Of a stretch of DNA of 5,812 nucleotides, positions 1-5,812 are shown piece by piece; within the stretch, counting starts at the first letter, position 1; each line of letters starts with the position of its first letter. Under the pieces are notes generated by a model that worked only from the letters and a program-made list of their open reading frames with translations, made no database searches and was not told the origin of the DNA. The stretch is from Eubacterium sp. (lineage in GTDB: Bacteria > Bacillota > Clostridia > Lachnospirales > Lachnospiraceae): positions 1-5,812 of the forward strand of contig JAFZXD010000252.1 of assembly GCA_017616955.1 (NCBI GenBank), in the 5' to 3' direction. A program made the translations under genes and the position numbers.

Positions 1-1
1 G

Positions 2-1711
2 GTAGCAATGATCGTATGTGCAGTAGCCATAGTCGTATTTATGCTCTCCGGCTATCTTATAATCTATAATATTTTCGATCTGAATCTTATATCCGACATG
101 AAGGAATATGGACTTCTTAAAACTATCGGCACCTCCGGAAAACAGATACGCTACATGGTAAAGATAAAAACAAGACGTATATGTCTCATAGCTATACCAA
201 TCGGTCTTATGATCGGCTGCGGAATAGGAGGATGGCTTCTTCCTATGATCGGAAAACATATTAATACCGTTGGAGCAGGCAAAGGTCATATACATATGAG
301 CATATGGATAATCCTTTTTACAACATTATTCTCATATCTTACAGTAGCTATAAGTTCGAAAAAACCATGCAGAAAGGTATCTAAAATATCTCCGATTGAA
401 GCGGCACGTTATACCGGAAATATTAAGAAAAACGGAAAGCCTAAAAAAAGAACATTTGTCGTAGTACTCTCACTCACTCTATCTCTTGTCATGCTTAACA
501 GCGCATATACACTGATAAATAGCTTCAGCATAGATAATTATGCAGAGGATTTTGTAGTCAGTGATTTCTGTATTCAGGACGGGCTTCTTGATAATGCAGG
601 CGCAACTGAGAAAAATGTATGTGCCGTGGATAGTTCTCTCCTTACAGAACTGAGCAAACAGGAAGGAGTTGAAAGTATCGGTAACTTATATCTTACTAAC
701 GGCTCACATAAGTTTTCTACGGAAGTCTGGAATGAAATAGAAAAATACTTCTTCTCGGACGAGATAGTAAAGATGCAGATTGAATCATTTTACACCGACG
801 AAGGGTATTCACTTAGCGACTATATGAAAGAGTTAAATAAAACTCGTACCATTGAAGGTAATACTTACGGTATGGGTAAACTGGCGACAGAAAAGCTGAA
901 GGATGTCCAGACTATAGACGGAACTACAAGTATTGACTGGAATAAGTTTAATTCCGGAAACTACGTTCTTGCCGAAAGATGGCAGTATGCAAATGATGGT
1001 TTCCTTAACATCGTAAGTCCCGGAGATGTAGTTGAAATAGAAGGACGAGAGTATACCGTATATGCACTTGTAGATATACCTATGATAATTGAATATCCTG
1101 TATATGCTCCGATTGAATGTAACTATATTCTCCCCGAAGATGAATATCTGTCGGTTTATGGCGAGAGCCGCCCAATGCGTACTCTTATAGATGTCGAAGA
1201 TAGCAAAGAAGCAGATTTTGAAAGATGGATAAGCGGCTATACACAAAATACATCGCTCAGTTACACCTCAAAGCAGAGTGTTATAGAGGACAATAAATCA
1301 TTTGGTCAGCTTTTTGCAATCGCGGGAATCATTATTGCGGCAATTCTCGGAATAATCGGAGTAATGAATTTTGCTAACACAATGATCGCTACCATTATCT
1401 CAAGAAGCCATGAACTTGCTATGCTTGAAGCAGTAGGAATGACCGCTAAACATCAGAAGAAAAGTCTTATTAATGATGGGTTCAGATACTTTACCTATAC
1501 ATCAATACTTTCAGTACTTTTATCAAGCATTATAAATGTATCCGCGGTAAAAACATTTGTTAATAATCTTCCTATGTTTTCATGGCATTTCAGCCTCACA
1601 TCACTTGCAGTATGTCTTCCGGTGATATTAATCATTATTCTTATTGTCCCGGCAGCAGAATACAAAAAACTCAGAAAAATAAGCGTAGTGGATAGACTCA
1701 GAACCGAATAA
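2..1711 (+). CDS. FtsX-like ABC transporter permease, 5' partial
   Basis: This is the membrane subunit of an ABC transporter of the FtsX/MacB type. The frame is open to the left edge with V-A before the first visible Met at position 8, and that Met lies inside a membrane helix, so the true start is upstream and the Met is internal. Counting from it, residues 1-23 are a helix, 24-56 a cytoplasmic loop with the typical EYGLLKTIG segment, and 57-82 and about 98-116 further helices that end the first FtsX half at SPIEAARY. A second half follows: a helix at about 149-172, a large extracellular domain at about 174-432 with an SPGDVVEIEG stretch, then three helices (about 434-460, 492-518, 528-549) with the loop ELAMLEAVGM between the first two. 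The protein ends with a basic tail. Family members often run to 800 residues or more, so a helix and one extracellular domain are probably missing. No partner ATPase gene is visible. The family exports lipids, peptides or lipoproteins or senses antimicrobial peptides; the substrate here cannot be told. Confidence 0.9.
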   Translation, partial: VAMIVCAVAIVVFMLSGYLIIYNIFDLNLISDMKEYGLLKTIGTSGKQIRYMVKIKTRRICLIAIPIGLMIGCGIGGWLLPMIGKHINTVGAGKGHIHMSIWIILFTTLFSYLTVAISSKKPCRKVSKISPIEAARYTGNIKKNGKPKKRTFVVVLSLTLSLVMLNSAYTLINSFSIDNYAEDFVVSDFCIQDGLLDNAGATEKNVCAVDSSLLTELSKQEGVESIGNLYLTNGSHKFSTEVWNEIEKYFFSDEIVKMQIESFYTDEGYSLSDYMKELNKTRTIEGNTYGMGKLATEKLKDVQTIDGTTSIDWNKFNSGNYVLAERWQYANDGFLNIVSPGDVVEIEGREYTVYALVDIPMIIEYPVYAPIECNYILPEDEYLSVYGESRPMRTLIDVEDSKEADFERWISGYTQNTSLSYTSKQSVIEDNKSFGQLFAIAGIIIAAILGIIGVMNFANTMIATIISRSHELAMLEAVGMTAKHQKKSLINDGFRYFTYTSILSVLLSSIINVSAVKTFVNNLPMFSWHFSLTSLAVCLPVILIIILIVPAAEYKKLRKISVVDRLRTE

Positions 1712-1724
1712 TATGAGCTTATGT
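1712..1724. other. convergent gene junction without recognisable terminator
   Basis: Thirteen bases separate the TAA of the plus-strand permease from the TAG of the small minus-strand ORF; if that ORF is not real, the gap to the hydrolase stop is 132 bases. I see only a weak imperfect inverted repeat around ATGAGCTTAT and no GC-rich stem followed by a T run in either direction, so transcripts from both sides may overlap here or end by another mechanism. Confidence 0.4.
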
Positions 1725-1847
1725 CTATTTGTACTTGTCACCGTAATCAAGGGATTTAAACTCATCCGTCTTCTTAACTACATACACATTATATCCGCCA
1801 TTACTGTATGAATTATCTTTTAATGAATCCTCATAATCATTCCTCAA
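1725..1847 (-). CDS. possible small ORF (40 aa) overlapping the hydrolase stop
   Basis: A 40-codon frame starts at TTG (1847-1845) and ends at TAG (1727-1725). The start shares bases with the TGA stop of the serine hydrolase (TTGA), an arrangement typical of translational coupling. AAGGA at 1861-1857 lies 9 nt upstream of the TTG and would serve as ribosome binding site. The predicted peptide is polar and tyrosine-rich (6 Tyr) with GGYNVYVVKKTDEF in the middle and LDYGDKYK at the end, with no membrane segment or known domain that I recognise. The same frame stays open upstream to a TGA at 1895-1893, inside the hydrolase gene. So it could instead be the remaining tail of a lost gene, or a chance open frame. 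Its codon choice resembles that of the neighbours, which favours present or past coding. Moderate to low confidence that it is expressed. Confidence 0.35.
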   Translation of the reverse strand: MRNDYEDSLKDNSYSNGGYNVYVVKKTDEFKSLDYGDKYK

Positions 1848-2713
1848 TTGGTTAAGTCCTTGAACATATTCTTTTCCATACTCTCCTGAAGTTCAGGAAG
1901 CTCTTCTTCTATATGTGACAGAAATGTTATTATCATCTCTCTTTCAGGGAGGATATAACATTTTTGTTTCCATTTCCCACTGATTCTAAAACCATCTTTG
2001 TATTTCCAGATAAAGAATCCATAACCGCCTTCCCTGTTCATCTTATGAACAGACGTTGCAAGTTTTGTATATTCTTCCGATATGATCCGCACTCCGTCAT
2101 AGGTTCCTTTATTATAAAGGAGGAGTCCTATTTTACTCAGGTCATGAACCGAAAGCTTCATATCCGAAGCTCCATAGAAATATCCTTCCGGACATCTGCC
2201 ATATTCATAATCCTGAATATTCAGAGGTTTAAATATCCTATCCTCTATAAATGTCCCCATATCCGAACCTATAGCTTCAGTAAGACAAACCCCAACAAGA
2301 TAAGCACATATATTGTTGTAATTAAATTCTTTTTTATCGGGATCGGTTACCTTACATGATAATGAGAAATCAATCCAGTTATCACCTTCAGGTCTGAAAG
2401 GAAAACCGGGCACAGACATAGTAAGTAAACGCTTAACCGAAATCTTACTGAATGTTTTGTACTGCTCATCACTTAAAACGCTAGTTTTATCCTTTGGCAG
2501 ATATTCAATAAACGGTTTTTCAAGGTTGAACAGCCCCTCATCATATGCTATACCAACAGCTACGGATAATACCGACTTTGTAGCCGAATAGATATGATGA
2601 AGCCCGGTTGTATCTCCGAAAGAATGCGTAAGCTTTCCTGCTTCATAAACCTCTACACCATATACATTCCATTTATTTGATTCTATATCGTTTACAAAAG
2701 CTTCAAAATTCAT
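1844..2713 (-). CDS. serine hydrolase, class C beta-lactamase fold
   Basis: This 289-residue protein belongs to the beta-lactamase/penicillin-binding-protein-like serine hydrolases (class C type). The nucleophile motif SxxK is S43-A-T-K46, set in the usual HIYSATKSVLS context, followed by the family's VGIAYDEGLFNLEKP segment. The second motif YxN is Y132-N133-N134. The third motif, normally H/K-x-G, falls at ISGKWKQ (244-250) and is not canonical. The C-terminal YILPE and FLSHIEEELPEL segments fit the family. There is no signal peptide or membrane helix, so the protein is probably cytoplasmic and unlikely to be a resistance beta-lactamase; the family also includes esterases and peptidases, and the substrate is unknown. 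The ATG start lies 10 nt after the ABC-F stop. The nearest Shine-Dalgarno-like GGAG (2730-2727) directly precedes that stop codon, 13 nt from the ATG, which suggests coupled translation in one operon. Family call strong, function open. Confidence 0.9.
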   Translation of the reverse strand: MNFEAFVNDIESNKWNVYGVEVYEAGKLTHSFGDTTGLHHIYSATKSVLSVAVGIAYDEGLFNLEKPFIEYLPKDKTSVLSDEQYKTFSKISVKRLLTMSVPGFPFRPEGDNWIDFSLSCKVTDPDKKEFNYNNICAYLVGVCLTEAIGSDMGTFIEDRIFKPLNIQDYEYGRCPEGYFYGASDMKLSVHDLSKIGLLLYNKGTYDGVRIISEEYTKLATSVHKMNREGGYGFFIWKYKDGFRISGKWKQKCYILPEREMIITFLSHIEEELPELQESMEKNMFKDLTN

Positions 2714-2723
2714 TTTCTATATA

Positions 2724-4553
2724 TTACTCCGCGGTCATATTGTTATACATATCAACCATTTCCTGTAACTCGATATATCGATTCATCTTAGTTTCTATCT
2801 CTGCATCAACCGATTCTTTTTCCTTCGTAAGTTCCATAAGACGCGGAAAATCAGTAGCTGCATTTACCATCTCTTCTTCAAGAGTTTTACTCTTTTCCTC
2901 TAATTCCATGATTTCTTCTTCTATGCTGTCATACTCCTTCTGTTCGTTGTATGAAAGCTTTTTCTTCACACGAGGCTGCTTATAGCTGTTTTTAGAAGCC
3001 TTATCCTTCGGTGCAGAGTTATTGGCAGCTCCGGTAGTTTCACCTTCTTCCGAATGTTTATGAAGAAGATAATCACTGTATCCTCCCTCGCTTTGGAACA
3101 ATGTTCCATCATGTTCGAAGGAGAAGATTCGCGTTACTACTCTATCCAGAAAATATCTGTCATGCGAAACAGTTATAACTATACCTACAAAGCTGTCCAA
3201 GAAATCTTCAAGGATTCTGAGTGTCTGTATATCCAGATCATTAGTCGGCTCATCAAGAACGATAACATTCGGAGCTCCCATAAGAATTTTCAGCAGATAG
3301 AGTCTTCTCTTCTCACCACCGGAGAGCTTCTCTATCGGAGCATACTGCATATTTGCATCAAACAGAAACTGTTCACACATTGCAGATGCAGACATCATTC
3401 CATCTGTCGTTTTTACATACTCCGCAGTCTCCTTGATATAATCGATCACTCGCATGTCTTCAAAATCTTTGGCAGCTTTATAAAGTGCTTCATTTTCCTG
3501 ACTGAAATATCCGATCTTGATAGTCTGTCCGATCTCAACTTCACCACTATCAGGTTTTATATCTCCGACAATGCATTTGAGAAATGTAGACTTACCACAT
3601 CCGTTTGACCCTATAATACCTATTCGATCAAGTTTTCTGAAACTGTATGAAAAGTCTTTAAACAAAACCTTATCGCCATAGCTTTTTGAAATGTTATCCA
3701 GGATTATCGTTTTATTTCCCATTCTCTGAGGAAGCGAACTGAGCTGAACATTTCGTTCTTCTTCAGGTCTTTTTCTGTCGCGAAGTTCTTCAAATCTTTT
3801 GATATGTGCTTTCTGTTTGGTAGATCTCGCTCTTGCACCACGCATAATCCATGCCAGATCTTTTTTATACAGAGTTGCTGCCTTTCTCTCAGCTGCCTTC
3901 TCATAATCCAATCTTTCAGCTTTCAGCTCGAGATAGCCCGAATAATTAGCCGTATATCTGTATGCATTTCCTTTATCGATCTCAATAATCTGATTGGTCA
4001 CTTCATCCAGAAAATATCTGTCATGCGTAACCATAAGAATAGCGCCTCTGTAATGATTAAGAAAGTCTTCCAACCACTCGATCATTTCAGAATCAAGGTG
4101 GTTGGTCGGCTCATCCAGGATCAACAGATCGGCAGGGGTAAGAAGTGCAGCAACAAGAGCAGCCCTCTTCTTCTGTCCACCGGAAAGAATTGAAGGACTG
4201 CATTCAGGATCATCTATTCCCATTTTAGCAAGATTTGCTTTTATTTCACCCATCTTATCCCAGTGATCGCCACCGGCATAGATTGCATCTGTTATGTTCT
4301 CCAAAAGCGTTTTATTCATATCGAATTCGGGATTCTGTGGAAGATAGGATATTCGGATGTCATTTCCCATAACAACCTTTCCATCATCTACAATTGTCTT
4401 CCCCGCCGCAATAGCCAGAAGAGTTGACTTTCCCGTTCCGTTTGCTCCTACAACGCCTATCTTATCAGCGCTGTCTATACCGATGCACACATCGTGAAGC
4501 ACCGGTTTAGACATATAAGTTTTAGAAATATTTTCAAGATTTAAAATATTCAA
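2724..4553 (-). CDS. ABC-F family ATPase, Uup-like
   Basis: This 609-residue protein has two ABC ATPase domains on one chain and no membrane segments, the ABC-F layout. Domain 1 has Walker A GANGTGKST (36-44), signature LSGGQ (123-127), Walker B LLILDEPTNHLD (143-154) and the THDRYF switch (176-181). Domain 2 has GSNGCGKST (315-323), LSGGE (410-414), VIVLDEPTNDLD (430-441) and SHDRYF (463-468). All catalytic residues, including both glutamates after the Walker B aspartate, are intact. The linker between them carries WIMRGARARSTKQKAHIKRFEEL-type sequence (235-257), the region that contacts tRNA at the ribosome in ABC-F proteins. A charged linker (about 500-530) leads to a C-terminal coiled coil (about 534-605), as in Uup; this points to Uup rather than EttA or an antibiotic-resistance ABC-F. 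The expected role is in translation or ribosome assembly. The start is TTG, chosen because GGAG lies 10 nt upstream and the MNILNLENISKTY beginning fits the family. Confidence 0.93.
   Translation of the reverse strand: MNILNLENISKTYMSKPVLHDVCIGIDSADKIGVVGANGTGKSTLLAIAAGKTIVDDGKVVMGNDIRISYLPQNPEFDMNKTLLENITDAIYAGGDHWDKMGEIKANLAKMGIDDPECSPSILSGGQKKRAALVAALLTPADLLILDEPTNHLDSEMIEWLEDFLNHYRGAILMVTHDRYFLDEVTNQIIEIDKGNAYRYTANYSGYLELKAERLDYEKAAERKAATLYKKDLAWIMRGARARSTKQKAHIKRFEELRDRKRPEEERNVQLSSLPQRMGNKTIILDNISKSYGDKVLFKDFSYSFRKLDRIGIIGSNGCGKSTFLKCIVGDIKPDSGEVEIGQTIKIGYFSQENEALYKAAKDFEDMRVIDYIKETAEYVKTTDGMMSASAMCEQFLFDANMQYAPIEKLSGGEKRRLYLLKILMGAPNVIVLDEPTNDLDIQTLRILEDFLDSFVGIVITVSHDRYFLDRVVTRIFSFEHDGTLFQSEGGYSDYLLHKHSEEGETTGAANNSAPKDKASKNSYKQPRVKKKLSYNEQKEYDSIEEEIMELEEKSKTLEEEMVNAATDFPRLMELTKEKESVDAEIETKMNRYIELQEMVDMYNNMTAE
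3144..3166. repeat. 23-nt direct repeat, copy in ABC-F domain 2 (partner at 4005-4027)
   Basis: This is the second copy of the perfect 23-nt match, coding for the switch-histidine segment of nucleotide-binding domain 2 (SHDRYFLD). It is not a mobile element boundary: it sits in frame within an intact gene. Recombination between the copies would delete about 861 bp, a multiple of three, and would leave an in-frame single-cassette protein. Confidence 0.85.
4005..4027. repeat. 23-nt direct repeat, copy in ABC-F domain 1 (partner at 3144-3166)
   Basis: The 23 bases here are identical to those at 3144-3166, in the same orientation and about 860 bp apart. Both copies lie inside the ABC-F gene and encode the H-loop residues HDRYFLD of nucleotide-binding domains 1 and 2, using the same codons. 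The flanking bases differ. The repeat follows from the internal duplication of the ATPase domain, kept identical by protein conservation and shared codon choice, or refreshed by gene conversion. Confidence 0.85.
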
Positions 4554-4563
4554 ATTAATAACG

Positions 4564-4567
4564 CTCC
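4564..4567 (-). promoter_or_regulatory. ribosome binding site deciding the TTG start of the ABC-F gene
   Basis: On the minus strand the sequence reads TTTGGAGCG followed by TTATTAAT and then TTG. GGAG lies 10 nt before the TTG at 4553-4551. No in-frame ATG occurs between this site and the first conserved residues of the ATPase, so the site supports TTG as the initiation codon. A TTG start usually lowers initiation compared with ATG. Confidence 0.6.
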
Positions 4568-4594
4568 AAAAATTAATTCGGGTTCTTCATATCT

Positions 4595-5812
4595 CTAAGG
4601 ATAATATACATTTAAAAACTGCCCGTCTATAGCACTTATTATTCCTATTATCTTTAAAGAACCTCCGCCTTCTACAAATCCGACCCATGAAGGTATCAGA
4701 TCATATTTGCCATTACCATCCTCGATAGGATAATACAGCATTTCTAACCAGACAAACTCCACCTTACTCGTGGTAATATTCGTTTGAGAAACATCTACAT
4801 TCTTTATCATTTCTTCCTCAAACTTTTTCATAGCTTCATCAAATTTCATAATCGGGACATTGTCTGACAATTCCTCTTCGTAGTTATATTGGGTACAAAC
4901 ACTAAATCCAAAAAGTCCGGAATTATTTATAAAGAATTGACTTCCTCCCGCCTCTGCGGCTCCAATGTCTTGTTTTAATGATGGAGTAATAACCTTTTGA
5001 TTACCCAATGTATTATAAAATGACACACAGTATCCATCAAGCACAGCTCCCGGAAGATTTGAATCACTTAGAATATCTTCATTATAGTAGAGTATTTCAC
5101 TCCTGCCTTCTTCAGCATATTCTCCGATTATATGATACCCTAAAAACATACTTGTTGCGAATACGATCTCATTTCCCGGAATATCCACAAAGTAATCATC
5201 ATGCATTGGCTTAACTACGCAATCCACGATTTCTTCATCTGTTAAAGTACATTTATTCGGTCTGTCAGCCATTACAGTTTTTGTATCAATAGCTGACGTA
5301 TTACCTTTTGTTTCATCATACGCGAAAAACTTTCCTGATTGATCTGTAAATCCCATTGAATCCATATCGAGATTACCCGAGATTTCACCATAACTCTTTG
5401 GATAAAGAGCAATTGACTTTTCATGTCTTTTTTTGTTATATGAAACCATGAACTGATATTCTATACCATTGTGTGTTCCCTCATAAATATGAATATAGTA
5501 GTCATCTTTTTCAAGCCACGGTTTACACTTTTCCGATTCGGGATCAAAATCTTCTTCATTATCAAATAACACATTCTTATAAGCATTTATTATATATTCC
5601 GAATCTCCCTGATCAACACTAAGCTCGCTTCGTTCATCTTTATTCAAAGCCTCTCCGGTACCACCGAAGACTTTTTCAACCATCTCATCCTCATGAACAT
5701 CCTTTTCTGTTATTTCGGAAACCTTATATGTTGGCATTCTATCTGAATCAGTTACCGTATACTCTATATTAATACCGGCAGGGTTTCCTCCCAGTGTGAA
5801 ATCTTTGGCATA
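4595..5812 (-). CDS. acidic, probably exported protein of unknown function, 5' partial (DUF6034-like?)
   Basis: Only the C-terminal 405 residues are present. The frame is open without a stop to the right edge, where it reads YAKDFTLGGNPAGINIEYTV before the Met at 5737, so that Met is probably internal and any signal peptide or lipobox lies outside. The visible part is acidic, has no membrane helix, and has few cysteines. From memory its layout resembles clostridial lipoproteins annotated DUF6034. It starts with a strand ending in a short D-x-D-x-MP-x-Y-x-V segment (residues 22-30) followed by a helix ending VFGG. A mixed middle part comes next. Towards the end there is a segment FGFSVCTQYNYEEELSDNVP, a helix KFDEAMKKFEEEM, and a terminal YYPI...DLIPSW...IISAIDGQFLNVYYP pattern (about 361-405) like that of PepSY/YycI-type domains. 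That comparison is inference, not a search result. It is encoded 40 nt upstream of the ABC-F gene and is probably co-transcribed. Function unknown. Confidence 0.8.
   Translation of the reverse strand, partial: YAKDFTLGGNPAGINIEYTVTDSDRMPTYKVSEITEKDVHEDEMVEKVFGGTGEALNKDERSELSVDQGDSEYIINAYKNVLFDNEEDFDPESEKCKPWLEKDDYYIHIYEGTHNGIEYQFMVSYNKKRHEKSIALYPKSYGEISGNLDMDSMGFTDQSGKFFAYDETKGNTSAIDTKTVMADRPNKCTLTDEEIVDCVVKPMHDDYFVDIPGNEIVFATSMFLGYHIIGEYAEEGRSEILYYNEDILSDSNLPGAVLDGYCVSFYNTLGNQKVITPSLKQDIGAAEAGGSQFFINNSGLFGFSVCTQYNYEEELSDNVPIMKFDEAMKKFEEEMIKNVDVSQTNITTSKVEFVWLEMLYYPIEDGNGKYDLIPSWVGFVEGGGSLKIIGIISAIDGQFLNVYYP
4601..4629 (-). promoter_or_regulatory. candidate sigma-A-type promoter for the ABC-F and hydrolase genes
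   Basis: Read on the minus strand, TAGACG (4629-4624, four of six matches to TTGACA) is separated by 17 nt from TATTAT (4606-4601, five of six matches to TATAAT). Transcription would begin near 4594, at the end of the upstream gene, giving a leader of about 41 nt before the TTG start. Spacing and placement fit, but in AT-rich DNA such matches arise often by chance, so this is only a candidate for an internal promoter. Confidence 0.28.

Noticed and set aside
8..10. ATG at position 8 as the true start of the permease
   Set aside because: It falls inside the first visible membrane helix, the frame is open to its left, and the protein would lack a helix and extracellular domain expected for the family.
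833..1246. 137-codon open frame on the minus strand within the permease gene
   Set aside because: It lies opposite the extracellular domain of a clearly coding gene, has a low-complexity Tyr/Ile/Cys-rich translation, and shows no domain or ribosome site of its own.
1964..2359. 131-codon plus-strand frame opposite the serine hydrolase
   Set aside because: It is antisense to a gene with intact catalytic motifs; its translation is rich in Phe, Ile and Ser with no recognisable domain.
2677..2985. 102-codon plus-strand frame over the ABC-F C-terminus
   Set aside because: It is the serine- and phenylalanine-rich antisense of a Glu/Lys-rich coiled coil, a common artefact.
3054..3608. 184-codon plus-strand frame opposite the second ABC-F domain
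   Set aside because: It is the complement of conserved ATPase motifs; its length follows from the base composition of the real gene, and its translation has no recognisable domain.
3704..4193. Frames of 66 codons (minus) and 129 codons (plus) within the ABC-F gene
   Set aside because: Both overlap the conserved linker and first ATPase domain in other frames; the reading frame with Walker and signature motifs is certainly the real one.
1844..4553. Antibiotic-resistance cassette (beta-lactamase plus ABC-F resistance protein)
   Set aside because: The hydrolase has no signal peptide and lacks a normal third motif, and the ABC-F protein has the Uup-like C-terminal coiled coil and linker; neither looks like a dedicated resistance determinant.
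5735..5737. ATG at 5737 as the true start of the acidic protein
   Set aside because: The 25 codons to the right are open and form a plausible continuation; no signal peptide follows the Met although the protein looks exported.

Overview
The window reads as an AT-rich, gene-dense piece of a Firmicutes chromosome, most likely class Clostridia and probably Lachnospiraceae (a Butyrivibrio- or Roseburia-like organism). This rests on frequent AGA and ATA codons, a large FtsX-type ABC permease, a small cytoplasmic serine hydrolase of the type common in that family, and an acidic exported-looking protein. The taxonomic call is inference from style, not from a marker gene.

Layout: the left third (2-1711, plus strand) is the 3' part of an ABC-transporter permease whose beginning lies outside the window. 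The rest is a minus-strand gene series that converges on it. In order of transcription these are an acidic protein whose N-terminus lies beyond the right edge (4595-5812), a complete ABC-F ATPase resembling Uup (2724-4553, TTG start), a complete class-C beta-lactamase-fold serine hydrolase (1844-2713), and a possible 40-residue ORF (1725-1847) that overlaps the hydrolase stop. Spacings are 40 nt, 10 nt and a 4-nt overlap, with no hairpin terminator recognised between the genes, so co-transcription is likely. A weak promoter-like pair inside the 3' end of the upstream gene could give the ABC-F gene its own transcript. No stretch above 300 bases lacks a gene.

Functionally, the permease moves a lipid, peptide or lipoprotein-type substrate across or out of the membrane with an ATPase encoded elsewhere. 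The ABC-F protein is expected to work on ribosomes, not in transport, despite lying near a permease gene. The hydrolase and the acidic protein have no assigned substrate. I see no RNA gene, mobile element, CRISPR array or clear novel multi-gene system. The most unusual points are the small terminal ORF with its TTGA stop/start overlap, the altered third motif of the hydrolase, and a perfect 23-nt repeat shared by the two ABC-F nucleotide-binding domains.
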